Source: Siphonodentalium dalli (lineage: Eukaryota > Mollusca > Scaphopoda > Gadilida > Siphonodentaliidae). From it: a stretch of DNA of 64,000 nucleotides. Each line of letters opens with the position of its first letter. Position 1 is the first letter of the stretch. The notes below the pieces were generated by a model, which ran no database searches, was not told the DNA's origin, and was given only the letters and a program-made list of their open reading frames with translations. A program made the translations under genes and the position numbers. Below, in pieces: positions 12,762 through 22,654 of the stretch. The stretch is taken from contig CP136067.1 in NCBI GenBank assembly GCA_032622095.1, positions 179,402,556 to 179,466,555 of the forward strand. The letters are read 5' to 3'.

Positions 12762-12812
12762 GTCGTAAGGCAAGATGAAGAACATCTAGCCCGCGCTATC
12801 AACGAACTGTGT
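12762..12812 (+). CDS. PIF1-like helicase, short exon after the minisatellite
   Basis: The frame reads VVRQDEEHLARAINELC, the block that follows the F-x-E-x-x-F-x-x-x-L region of PIF1 helicases (compare the common V-x-R-Q-x-x-x-x-L-I-x-A-I-N pattern). It bridges the proteins of the exons at 8124 and about 13044. Boundaries are uncertain. The AAG immediately upstream is a poor acceptor without a pyrimidine tract, and its phase does not fit the donor at 8454. A TTTAG inside the last 59-bp unit would keep the frame open and is an alternative acceptor. The exon is therefore either spliced from within the repeat or was damaged when the repeat expanded. Confidence 0.6.
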
Positions 12813-13043
12813 TTAAAAAACAAACATATTTTATTGTAATATAATTCATTACAACGGGATTAGGGTACAAGTTTTAACAACTTACAATGTCCCCGCTCCC
12901 AGATACAATATATATATATGAATTTAACAAGATGACAGAGAAAATATACATGATGAGGTTGCAAATTTGGTCTACAAAAGAGAAGATAACTTGTGTAAAG
13001 AGTGTGTGATAGTCCGGTTCTGTGTTTGTGTAATACTAGCGTT

Positions 13044-13234
13044 GATACTGTGTTGTGGCTCACCGTCTGCGGAAACCCACAAACTTATGGAGGATCTGAA
13101 TAGACCACTCGACCCGGAATCGGAAAATAAAGCGACGTTACTATTTGGAACAAACTGGGAAGTCGAATATTTCACCGACATGCGGCTTGGCGAGATGGCA
13201 GGACAAACGAGATTGTTTAAATCTGAAGATAAAG
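13044..13234 (+). CDS. PIF1-like helicase, exon
   Basis: The open frame contains CGSPSAETHKLMEDLNRPL, the region after the N-E-L-x-x-G block of PIF1 helicases, then a KATLLFGTNWEVEYF stretch (the usual ATxLF element) and QTRLFKSEDK. It ends in GATAAAG before GTTGAT (weak donor) in phase 1. The exon at 13709 begins in the complementary phase, giving a continuous protein. The 5' limit is approximate; an AG near 13034-13040 is the likeliest acceptor. Confidence 0.7.
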
Positions 13235-13378
13235 GTTGATATATATAAACACGCACTATAGACTAAGGTTCCATTTCCGCCGTTGAACACAAACATCGGC
13301 TCGCGCATAATTCGCACATTTAACTCCTACTGAGATTTCAGCACTCACAATCAAAGAATGATTGCCAAGGTAGCATAT

Positions 13379-13485
13379 GTATGTATGTGTGAGTGAGTGG
13401 GTGTGTGTGTGCGAGAGAGTGTGTGTGTATGTGAGTGTGTGTGGGGGATTGAGTGAGAGGGTGTGTGTGTAAGTATGTATGTGTG
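13379..13485. repeat. TG/TGAG-rich simple repeat
   Basis: Interrupted TGTG and GTGAGTG runs in an intron of the PIF1-like gene. Confidence 0.85.
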
Positions 13486-13708
13486 ATTAAATATGCCAGT
13501 CGAGATTCACTGTTCAATATATATCACAACGAGGATTCGCATCGCTTTAATACCCCTATGTACGTGCTATATAACACTATGAAGCCGAATACATGTATAC
13601 TGATAGTATAGCTTGAATGTTACCTGACATTTCGATATTGTCATACAAGCATTAATAGCAAAAAATGCATAGTTTCTTCTCTAGATGCGCATATACAATT
13701 ATTTTCAG

Positions 13709-14666
13709 ACAGCAAACGATCTTTGATGCAATCAAACGCACTGAAAGAGCTACGACTGAAGGAGGGTGCATTCGTCATTCTGATAAAAAAAATTGGGCTC
13801 GAGACTGGTCAACGGATGTAGAGGCATTGTCCACAATCTGGAAGATTCGGACCCCGTCATCGATTTCCAGGGAAATCTCGTTAAGGTGACGCGGGTAATG
13901 TTTGACAAATACGAGGCAAACAGTAAACGCACCACTTCAGTAAGAATCCAATATCCACTGAAACCGTTAACCGTGCACAAGGCACAGGGTCTTACATTGG
14001 ATCAGCTAGTGGTGGATTGTGGAAGTTTTTATCGAGCAGGGCAGATATGTGTTGCTGTCGGAAGGGCAAAATCAACAAGTCGCCTGCAAGTAAAACATAA
14101 CAGAACCATAGCAGAGAAAAAACATGCACAGAAAGTGCAAGATTTTCCCAAAATATCAGATCATGCCCTTAGTGGTGAACTTTCATGTTGTCGAACTTAC
14201 ACCATTGGAATCATAGCAGAAAATGACCTAGAAAATAGTGAGCTGCATCTCGAAAATGTGGAAGAAATGGCAGCCATTAAAAAATATTCCCTTCCCAAAA
14301 CCAGAGTGTATTAAACAATGCCCATTCAATTTCACCGAGTTTGAAAAATCAGAGGAAGGACATACATACATGGAGTGTGCAACCAACGTAAATAAAGCTT
14401 TATTAGAAGCTCACATGGGCATCCAATACACAATAATTTTGGAACGTTCGGCATCAAAGCAAGGAGACTGGAATGCTCATTTTCAGGAATTAAATTCTTT
14501 TTTAATTTCAACAGACAACCTTCAGGCAATGAAAACTTTATTTGAGACAGATGCATTAACAAAGTCTCAGAATAAACTGGCATCAAAACTTGCATTCGTA
14601 AACAAGTTATATGAACATTTTACCAAATTTCCACTGATTTTCAGTAATCACCTGAAAACTGTATGA
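13709..14666 (+). pseudogene. PIF1-like helicase, 3' exon with two frameshifts
   Basis: Starts after ATTATTTTCAG. The frame first gives LRLKEGAFVIL, then needs a one-base change in an A8 run near 13786 to continue as GSRLVNGCRGIV. The helicase C-terminal motifs follow: KPLTVHKAQGLTLD (motif V-like), VDCGSFYRAGQICVAVGRAKS (motif VI with the arginine finger). A second one-base shift in an A6 run near 14277 joins the tail (NIPFPKPECI onward), which runs to TGA at 14664. The helicase core is recognisable and conserved. The two lesions both lie in A homopolymers, so sequencing or assembly error is as likely as true inactivation. The tail after motif VI (about 130 residues) resembles no domain known to me. 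Confidence 0.75.
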
Positions 14667-14670
14667 AAAT

Positions 14671-15267
14671 AATAAAATATCAATTAGGCAAAACATTTAC
14701 GCTAAATAATACTGGATCCACAAGATCTTATACCATCTCACACCATGGCTTTTAACATATTTATCAGCATCCATATGGCTTTGATGTGAAATTTAATTTT
14801 GTGTCCATAAACAAACAATAAATACAACTAAATAAAAAAAAAAAAAAATTAACACTAGATGTTGCTTTAAATATGATTCAATAATTTCTAGCATGATCAG
14901 GTTTCCATGTTTTTGCCTCTAATTATGTCTGTATGATCAGGTATAATGAGTAAATATTAATGCAATAAATGAATAGCTTTTTTCATTTTATTTACATTAA
15001 AATTTATTCATAATGGATTTGAAGTAGTATTAATATATCGTACAGATGGATTACATCCAAATGGTTTTGTAGGATGAGTGAGTGAGTTTGTGGGTGTACA
15101 TGTATATACATATAAGTTCTCAAAGATAAGTTCTTAAGATTTCTTTGACAAATTTTAGCCAAATGCACTAGGTCAGTCTTGTTCGTAGTGTTCATTAGTG
15201 CTACCAATTTCGCGTGGCTTGGACACGTTTGGTAGTAGTTTTCGATATGAGTCCTGCGGGCAGAGTT
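14671..15267 (+). other. 3' flank of the PIF1-like gene with poly(A) signals and an A-tract
   Basis: AATAAA lies at 14671, five bases past the stop. AATAAATACAAC at about 14818 is followed by an A-rich run (about 14833-14848) that looks like a templated poly(A) tail. This suggests a former transcript end or a retroposed 3' end. The rest to 15267 shows nothing recognisable. Confidence 0.5.
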
Positions 15268-16260
15268 TTATGCGCTACAAGTAAAACTGTAATGGTACTC
15301 ATCGCCGGTCTCATCTGAGTCGCAGAGCGTGCATTTGGGTGAAGAAATATTTGAACTTTTCCACGAAGAATCCTCAACCGGTAAGTGGGGGTTTCTTGTT
15401 CTAAGTCGCGTCATATTTAGCCTGAGTTCTCCGGGTAATTCAGTTAAATATTTCTCAATGCCAAATGATTTCTTCACGTTCCGATATATGGCACACTTAG
15501 TCTTTGGTTGGCGCTCTATCGTCCATTCGACGAGGAACAGGTCCTTAAGGATTTGTTCCACATATCTAGTTAGGTATTCTCCTTCTTCTACAGCTTGCTC
15601 ATTCGAAGCATAAGCCAGCCCACATTTATTTAGAATATCTGTGATGCACATCAACCATGGGCTTCGGAATTGACCACGACAAAAGTTCAAGTAGAGAAGT
15701 CTAGACAACAGCGGACATCGATCTCGAGGTGGGATCAACAAGTTTGGCCCAGAGCCGGATCATGGATATTTCCATTTTCATGGGTAATGGATAGACTCTT
15801 CATGCACCATACCGTTTGGTGTCGAGGGTTAGCTTTAAGAATATATTTTAATTTTTTCAGGTGCAGCCTTTCTAGCATTACTGTAATCTCATAGCCCAGT
15901 ATATCAGATACTATCACTCTCTCAAATAGCTCAAATTGGCAATCGAATGTCAAATTATTCTCCCGTATTTTGCGGATTACCCTGTACAACGCTTTTCTGC
16001 CCGTTTTGTCAACTAAAATCTGGCTTTATAAAGGTGAAAGAATGGGATGCCTAAGTATTTGTATTCGCTGACAATTTCTAGGTCAATATCCCCAAACTTA
16101 AATTTGTATTATGGTTTATGCGATTTCGCGCATATCACTGCAATAGTTTTTTTTGCCACATTGGCAGTTAGCCTCCACTCTACACAGTGATTCTGCAAAT
16201 CATCTGAAGACTCTATACCAACAGGACTGTTAGTGGAGTCCCTTAGGGGTTGAATCGTGA
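15268..16260 (-). pseudogene. LINE fragment: end of reverse transcriptase and C-terminal zinc knuckle
   Basis: Reading the minus strand in overlapping frames gives the typical order of the 3' half of a non-LTR retrotransposon ORF2: NHCVEWRLTANVAKKTIAV (thumb-side N-x-x-K-T-K block), then EIVSEYKYLGIPF (the YLG motif), then ERVIVSDILGYE, RLHLKKLKYIL, and finally C-x2-C-x8-H-x4-C in CTLCDSDETGDEYHYSFTC near 15275-15340. Frame changes occur near 15990 and 15740. The catalytic YADD portion is absent, so the piece is 5'-truncated; unrelated sequence adjoins at about 16260. The family is a CTLC/HYxxxC-type LINE and the clade is not resolved. It lies head-on to the PIF1-like gene and is inert. Confidence 0.8.
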
Positions 16261-16709
16261 CTTTAGTGACTAAAGCATGAAACTTCAGATATATATGTGG
16301 CTTAGTTATAGGGAAAACTTTCTGGAAGGAGGTACCCGTTGGGGAGTCCTGTGTCGGGATAAAATCAGGTTTCCATGGCAACGGCATCAAATATTTGTAG
16401 ACAAGTTTAAAAGAGGCCATTGTTAGCAACCAATGCGCATTGAGTTTCACGAAATGACGTGAACTCATTGTGGAATCAACGATCCATCAAATGACTTGGG
16501 CATTAGGACATTCAGGGTCAAGGTCAATCGCTAAAGTCAAGGTCATTGGAATAATTGTAATATTTTTGTCTATTTTTTATCAAATGTTTCATATTCCGCC
16601 GACCCTAGTGTGTTAGTCATAAGCGTCAGTCGAGTGACAAATTTCTGTGATTCGTCAGATGGCTCTATCCACCAATGTTCTACCCTTCGGCTAGATTCCA
16701 GCGAGATCG
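16261..16709. other. Spacer with AGGTCAAGGTCA-type repeats
   Basis: Near 16510-16545 the motif TCAAGGTCA occurs twice (GGGTCAAGGTCAATC and AAGTCAAGGTCATTG), a common dispersed-repeat motif. It could by chance resemble nuclear-receptor half-sites. No gene is supported. Confidence 0.4.
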
Positions 16710-17592
16710 ATGACAGAGGAATTGCATGATTCGAATATTTTGGCATTCCTGTCTGCGGGTGACCTGATAGCAATTGAGGCATGTTATAACAAGTGTATGC
16801 GACACTTCAAAAACAGATACCAATATTGCATATCGAAAAAGATCAGAGGGTGTGCCAATGAGGATGAAGATCAGGTTCGGACTAATGCATTCTTGGAAGT
16901 TGTCACATACATTGAAGATAGTGTGGAAGCTGGCAATTTTGTGTTCCGGTTATCTGAATTACATACTATGTATCTGTCGAAGTTGTCGCTCGCTGGTGTT
17001 GATAAAGAGATTAACAAATCTCGTTTCAAGATGAACATGATAGACCATTTTATGGGTGATGCCAGGAACAGCATGACGGAAAGAATGTCATCGTCATTTT
17101 CAAGTGTGGTTTCAAGGAATACCTGGAACTTTTGTCTTCATATGATGATATCCTCGCAATCAAGAGTGTTCTCAGACCGATCAGAAAAACGGATAGCGCA
17201 AACATTTACAATATTTATTACAGGCCGGAAACAAGGAAAAAGAAATATTTGACCTGCTAACCGACATCAAACACACTCGTGTTGACTACTATCGCGCCGA
17301 TTATCTACAGGGACACCCTTACATACAAGCCTACCGAATGGATAGCAACATTCAAAGCATTACAGAAGAAGCCGTATATGAGCTGGTTAAGGTGGATAAC
17401 CCAAGCAACTATATATTCTTCTATATGGGTCGAAAATATACCACCCATAACTACATACTAGCCTCGGGATTCGTTATCTTAATTTACAAACGGATCTGTG
17501 GCATTGTTGTCGCTATACATGCGCCCAGCAACAGAATCACCAAGCGAATTGCCAGATACATGCCTCAACAAATGAAAGTACGACTCCTCTGA
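16710..17592 (+). pseudogene. Uncharacterised multicopy protein (LSAGD family), two frameshifts
   Basis: Starts MTEELHDSNILAFLSAGDL and continues IAIEACYNKCMRHF. I recognise this as a family of uncharacterised proteins repeated in cnidarian, mollusc and fish genomes (LSAGDMVAIxAxYHxxC pattern, then an FxLxxLxxMYxxxL block, seen here as FRLSELHTMYLSKL). The function is unknown; copy number suggests transposon linkage. The frame is lost near 17070 (needed continuation HDGKNVIVIFKCGF) and again at about 17247 in a TTT run (continuation FDLLTDIKHTRVDYYRADYL), then stays open to TGA at 17590. The last about 110 residues (GHPYIQAYRMDSN, NPSNYIFFYMGRKYTTHNY) match nothing I can name. Joining all parts would give about 290 residues. 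Confidence 0.55.
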
Positions 17593-18060
17593 TATAGATT
17601 TCTCCATACTCATGTAAATAATCCATTAGCATCATTAACCCCGCATAACGACCACGCGCCGTAACGCATCATCCCCACTGGAAATTAGACATATCTGAAC
17701 AATATATATCCCTTTAGTATCAAGGGAGAGCACTGCACGCGCGAACTATTACGTCACCAGAACGTGCACCGGTGTCAACTGTCATTTGAAACAACATTCT
17801 AAAGTCAGACGTCGTCACAATTTAATCTTATAGACTTATACTTACACATTACGGAGCAATTAATCCTTATAGACATGGTAAGAGGATCGTTCAGGATTTA
17901 ATATATATACACTGCCGTTTTAATGTACAAATTTACGTAATAATCCATTTAAACTACGAATTCGAATTTACCTCGCAGTCCCGCCTAAGATGCCGAACAA
18001 ATTTCAATTGAACAATATCCCCCCTATGGAGAGCAAAAATACGGCGTTGCAAACCATATC
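17593..18060. other. Spacer, nothing recognised
   Basis: Contains a 24-codon open frame from ATG 17991 that ends at TAG 18062, just before the zinc-finger frame. No clear signals. Confidence 0.4.
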
Positions 18061-18066
18061 CTAGTT

Positions 18067-18297
18067 ATGCACCCGAAATTTGACTCAAAGTCTTTAAAAT
18101 GCCATTCGTGTAGTGCTGTGAAGTACTCCACATCTGTTCTGCAGGGTCATATTGACACTCACACGAAGAATCCCAAATATGAGTGTGCGGTTTGCTCCAA
18201 ACAGTACTTCCATAAAAAGACACCAAAGAAACACATCTTAAGTTGCACGGGACCACGTCACACATTTGACTTGTGCGCTACAATGTTTTTGTTATAA
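18067..18297 (+). CDS. Two-finger C2H2-type zinc-finger ORF
   Basis: A 76-codon ORF. Finger 1 is C-x2-C-x12-H-x3-H (CHSCSAVKYSTSVLQGHIDTH, described by its ends CHSC and HIDTH). Finger 2 is C-x2-C-x12-H-x3-C (CAVC...HILSC), so the last ligand is Cys in place of His. The linker THTKNPKYE resembles the TGEKPY linker only loosely. Nucleic-acid binding is the expected role. It is short and ends abruptly in non-finger sequence, so it is probably an exon or a remnant. It follows the uncharacterised LSAGD gene on the same strand about 470 bp downstream. A transposon-borne finger protein is possible. Confidence 0.55.
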   Translation: MHPKFDSKSLKCHSCSAVKYSTSVLQGHIDTHTKNPKYECAVCSKQYFHKKTPKKHILSCTGPRHTFDLCATMFLL

Positions 18298-19036
18298 TTT
18301 GGCTCAAGGAACTTATGGCAGGAAAGCATGCATGGTGGGAAGACATACTAATGCCCTTTTGTACACAGCTTCAAGTGGAGGGAATCATTGAAGCAACACA
18401 GGAATGCAAATCACAAAGCTTCTGTGAAAACTTATTCATATTTCACAATTTGTTGTTATTTTTTCTAAATCAATCATAGCCACTCATACGCTTGTGTTCC
18501 ATATAAATGTGCATGCAAGTAAATGAGTACGTTCCGCACAAAATGTCCATGCTACATAATGCCTATCTGGGTCTGCATATTAGTTTTATGTTCTGACTCC
18601 CAACAAACCAAATTAAAGAGAAGTGGAATTTGGGGTACAGTAACATGGCAAACACTTTAGTATCTGAAGTCTGCGGTCACCGACAACTCACCTAAATAAC
18701 TGTTAAAAATTGATTTCCATCCGGATGTAATTTATTAAAGTGATGTGAAACACTCCGGTAGGGTTATCAAATAGAAATAGAGAATACTATTGCTTAAAGT
18801 AGTTATTTTTACAAATATTAATCCAAATTGACAACTTACACACCGTCATTATATAATATGTCTCGACGGCCAATAGTTGCGTCACGAATCGAGATGTAAA
18901 TATGTACAAATGAGCGCAGTTCAGACAATGTTTTCTATGTGGTGGTACGGCCGATTTCTTTGAAACCCGAACAAGTCCATACTATGTCTTTAAGGTCTCC
19001 AGAGATTTAAAAAGCCATATATAGCATTGAATTGAC
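18298..19036. other. Spacer, nothing recognised
   Basis: AT-rich with short frames only. Confidence 0.4.
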
Positions 19037-19755
19037 GGGTCCAGGACGTTTCGGCACCTGGATTTCGAGACGTTTCGGCACGGCACCTGGATTTCGAGAC
19101 GTTTCGGCACATGTACTTGGACGTTTTGGCACTTCTTTCATTTTCTTATATACTATTGACTTTGATGTTGCATTTATATTCGCAGTTTGTTATAATTCGG
19201 TATAGTACATACTAAAGCGCGTTTACACAGTCCAGTAGATGCGACATTGAATGCCCGTTATGGAGATGTACCAAGCGACCAAAGAACAAATCCTGCCCAG
19301 CAACAGTTGTCCAGAACGTCGAGACATTCAAACCTGGCAAGAAAGACCACATCCATCCAGCACGCCCGGGCACCTTCATATCCGTACATACCCAGACTGA
19401 AGCAAAACAAGAAGCCTTAAAGTCAACATTCGGCAGGTTAACGAGAACCATTGTACAATAATTGACAATAATTCTCCAAAGAATACAAAAAACAGAGAAA
19501 AAAATAAACGCTCTTTATTTCTACCATATCAGGATATTAGGAACACTAAAGTTGTTTTTTAATCTTTCAGCCAGCATATAACCAGAAGGGAGATATTCAT
19601 CACTTTCTGCGGAAGGTGCTTTCCTTGTCGTTTCTGCCAGCCGAGCATATAACTTTTATTTTTGTTACCATGTTACATGTTTTATCATATTTTATTGAAA
19701 TAAAGAATAAAAAATTATAAAATTTAGCCTTCACCTCAGGTGCCGAAAAGTCTAG
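19037..19755 (+). mobile_element. MULE-like non-autonomous element with tandem terminal motif
   Basis: The left end has four spaced copies of GACGTTTCGGCAC or a close variant (about 19044-19131), two of them in CACCTGGATTTCGAGACG units. The right end at 19737-19753 carries the inverse, CAGGTGCCGAAAAGTC. Outside the ends, TAGCATTGAATTGAC (left, 19022) and TAGCATTCTAATTGAC (right, 19753) are alike and may be a diverged target duplication. Between them lies a FLYWCH finger, which commonly accompanies Mutator-like (MULE) transposases. No DDE transposase domain is present, so the element is internally deleted. Boundaries are approximate. Confidence 0.55.
19238..19461 (+). CDS. FLYWCH-type zinc finger fragment
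   Basis: An open frame without ATG encoding LWRCTKRPKNKSCPATVV, then a TFKPGKKDHIHP segment and a stop at 19459. The pattern W-x-C-x6-C-x-A...F-x-x-G-x-x-x-H-x-H is the second half of a FLYWCH finger (Cys, Cys, His, His zinc ligands). Such fingers occur in MULE transposases and in a few chromatin proteins. The upstream F-L-Y part is missing or in another frame. It is read as a relic of the transposase that moved the surrounding element. Confidence 0.65.
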
Positions 19756-20847
19756 CATTCTAATTGACACTGTAATTAGAGATGGAAAAACGTCATAATT
19801 TCGTGCAACGATGAACATCCAAATTTCTCGCAATCGAGTAGCAAGATTTGACTTGACTTAGTGGTTATAACTCACTATATTGCTTTGTGTATTTGTCGCC
19901 ACTGTACCGTCAGTATAATAACCCTCTGCATCACGGTACTATGATAACGCGTACAGATGAATACTTCCGTTCGTCTACAGTTATGTTGAAAAGAGATCCA
20001 TAAGAGAACGAACTTAATAAGTAGCAGTCTCAGTTGATCTTTTTTTTTTAGATCCGTCCATTGATGGTGATATCTCCTATTTTTAATTTATTATTCAATT
20101 TTGAAAAGTGTTATGAGTCAGGTTCCACACCTGTGGACTATGGACTCAACGTTTTCTTGGTTTTACCGAACTATCAAACACGTCAGTACTAGTTATGCAT
20201 ACAATAGTTAGAATTCTTCAATTTATTTAAATTAATTATATTTCTTAGTGATCCTGTTTATAATAACTCTTGAGTCTATATCGGAGTTGATTGTGTCATA
20301 TTCCTTCACCATCAGGCACACACACACAATACAAATGAGGAATTGTCGACAACCAAACTACTAGTATCAACAGCACCATTTAAGCATTTCACAAGACTCA
20401 TACATGTAGGAAAAGGATGTGACATGCTCTGGAGACTTTGCCCGATTACAAAGTGTGCTGCCTCATAGTGCCATCAGTGTATAATGAAACTTGTACACTG
20501 AGAATCTCGTGACTAAATTTTTCTCAACAATTACTCAACCGTAGTGTAAGTATACCACCAAGTCACGTTGATTAAGTAATTAAGTCCAATTTTCACTCAA
20601 CACTGAAAGTGAAATTGCTCAACAACTGATTGATAGTTGATTGAAAATTGTAGCTTTCTCAGTTAAGAAAATGAAGATATTAAATTATTCTGTGATATAA
20701 TTTGATCCACGTGTCTCGATTATTTGTGGTGTCCATGAAATTGGAATCTCGTTTTCAAAATGTTTACTCTTTAACGAGTGATGAACTTCTAAAGTTCTAA
20801 CACACAATTTCGCCATCTCCCATCCTAATGTTGCATATATAGATCCA
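19756..20847. other. Spacer, nothing recognised
   Basis: An ACAC run lies near 20320. No convincing frames. Confidence 0.4.
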
Positions 20848-21067
20848 AGAATTATGTTGAAACAGATTAAACATCACATTTATGCCCTGTGCCAATGCAT
20901 TCTCTTATATATGCGAGTCGACCATATGTCGCCTCGCATATATAAGAGAATGCATTGGCCTAGAATTATGTTGAAACAGATTAAACATCACATTTATGCC
21001 CTGTGCCAATGCATTCTCTTATATATGCGAGTCGACCATAGGGCCCTTCTGTTGGGTAAAGGGTTAA
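20848..21067. mobile_element. Hairpin-rich element related to the TTAA MITE at 43603
   Basis: An 81-bp block starting AGAATTATGTTGAAACAG is directly repeated (20848-20928 and 20962-21042). Between copies, 20891-20959 is a near-perfect hairpin: CCAATGCATTCTCTTATATA pairs with its complement, with about 33-bp arms and almost no loop. The right end TGTTGGGTAAAGGG-TTAA (to 21067) is identical to the right end of the element at 43603-43984. The matching left TTAACCC end was not found, so this copy is rearranged or truncated on the left. Confidence 0.65.
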
Positions 21068-21117
21068 TAAATCAGAGCTAAAACCTAAAACATCTCATCC
21101 TCATTTTACCTGTGGTG

Positions 21118-21986
21118 GAAGCTAGAACTGGAAATACATTCAGATGACCTTCAGATATGGCATGTATATGACCATACAGATGTGGATGATGCTAATCGGT
21201 AAGTTAAGCTACATTTCCTCTGCATTTGTAATAATTGGGATCGGATGCTCGAAATAATGTATTTATTACAAACACTCATTTGAAAACAGGTCACCATTTT
21301 GGTGATTCGGAAGTATTTTCAGCCCATCCGGTGGCACAAATACAAAGTCGAATCAGAACTGTTGATTCTCATAAGATACATAATTTGATTAAAGGAAATT
21401 CAAAACCACTTATAGGGTCAGATTGGAGACAGATGGAACTCATTAAAAATCAAACCTGAGTATAATTTTATTTCAAAGAGGCGACGATGAGCTGAACAGG
21501 AATTATTATATTGTGGTATCTGAGAATGAAACTTGCCATTTAATTCGGCGTTTTGGCAAAAACAATTGTTGGTTATGATGTCAAACATGATGCCATCTCT
21601 TTTGACATTCACTGATAAAAAAAAACATGGTAGGGATGGAACAATCTGTATTTGCAACAGCAATGAAGCAGAGGCACATTTATTCAATTTCCAAGCTATT
21701 GTCAACATACCATGTGGTGATGAGGAATGTGACCACCGCAAAGAACTTTCCCCGAAATGTTCATTTAGGTTTCCAATTAGATTTATTGTTCAACTTGACA
21801 AAGATAAGGCTATTGGAGCAGCTCAGTGATCTGAGTCTTAGTTCTGGAGACTGGGTTCAAGTGCGTTATGAGAAACTGGACAAAAACACCCGTAATTCAT
21901 TAGCTATAAAGTATTTGGATTCCATTAGAGATATCCCAGCTGATCTTATAACCAGAGCTGCAAAGCCAATATTATTCACTACATGA
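21118..21986 (+). pseudogene. Decayed gene of unknown function
   Basis: A possible exon (KLELEIHSDDLQIWHVYDHT, ending before a strong GTAAGT donor at 21199) is followed by three open segments in shifting frames: NNVFITNTHLKTGHHFGDSE (about 21250-21459), RDGTICICNSNEAEAHLFNF with VNIPCGDEECDHRKELSPKC (21533-21829), and LSSGDWVQVRYEKLDKNTRN to a stop at 21984. Amino-acid composition and length look protein-like, and a C-x4-C-x9-C pattern is visible, but I recognise no family. At least two frameshifts separate the parts. It may be a host pseudogene or a transposon gene. Confidence 0.4.
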
Positions 21987-22133
21987 CAACATTCTGGTTT
22001 GACTGTTATTGGAGCAATTTTATCACTGCAGAGCAGCTCTATAAAATATCACTCAGAGGTCGAACTCAAATAGACAAATAATGTAACTGAATGCAAATTC
22101 AGAGATATAGATGAAACATTTACTTTAGGTACT

Positions 22134-22654
22134 TTAAAGGCACGTGCGGCCACTTTAAAGGCACGTGCGGCCTTAATTGTCGAAAATAGTCATATTTGTT
22201 CTAAACACTGTAAACAGAAAAACATTAAAACGCATAGTTCCGTTCATATATACCATGACCATCGCGTACACAGCATGTTATCATAAAGACCTACTATATT
22301 TTACCCAAGCAAGAGCCTGATTGTGTTACAGAAGACAGCACAATCCTACTGGCTAATCACACACAAATGGCATAAAAGCTCTTTATTAGTTCCATATCAG
22401 GTATTCACCAACAAAGAACGCTCTTTATGTTTACCATCATAATATAAACAAACACCAGAAAAGTAACTTGTTATGCTTTTGTTTACATAACAATGGTCCA
22501 ACATATGACCATAACATACTGTTTATGCGATATTTCTTATTTGTATACGGACAAAGTCTATCTACATTTTGATGTTCTTTCTGTTTGTGGCGGTTTTAGA
22601 TGGGTGGAGATATTTTCACAGGATACCCACCGCCAAGGCCAACCGTGTCTTTAA
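22134..22654 (-). mobile_element. TTAA MITE family A, copy 1 (piggyBac-like ends)
   Basis: Reverse-oriented copy of the element at 45784 and 63540. It ends in TTAA at 22651-22654 and, on the other side, in two successive TTAAAGGCACGTGCGGCC ends 21 bp apart (TTAA at 22134 and 22155). The duplicated end is private to this copy. The interior matches the other copies at low divergence (GTTTACCATCATAATATAAAC, GTATACGGACAAAG blocks). No transposase. Confidence 0.8.

Noticed and set aside
16500-16550. AGGTCA half-sites as nuclear receptor elements
   Set aside because: This motif is common in dispersed invertebrate repeats, and no promoter is nearby.
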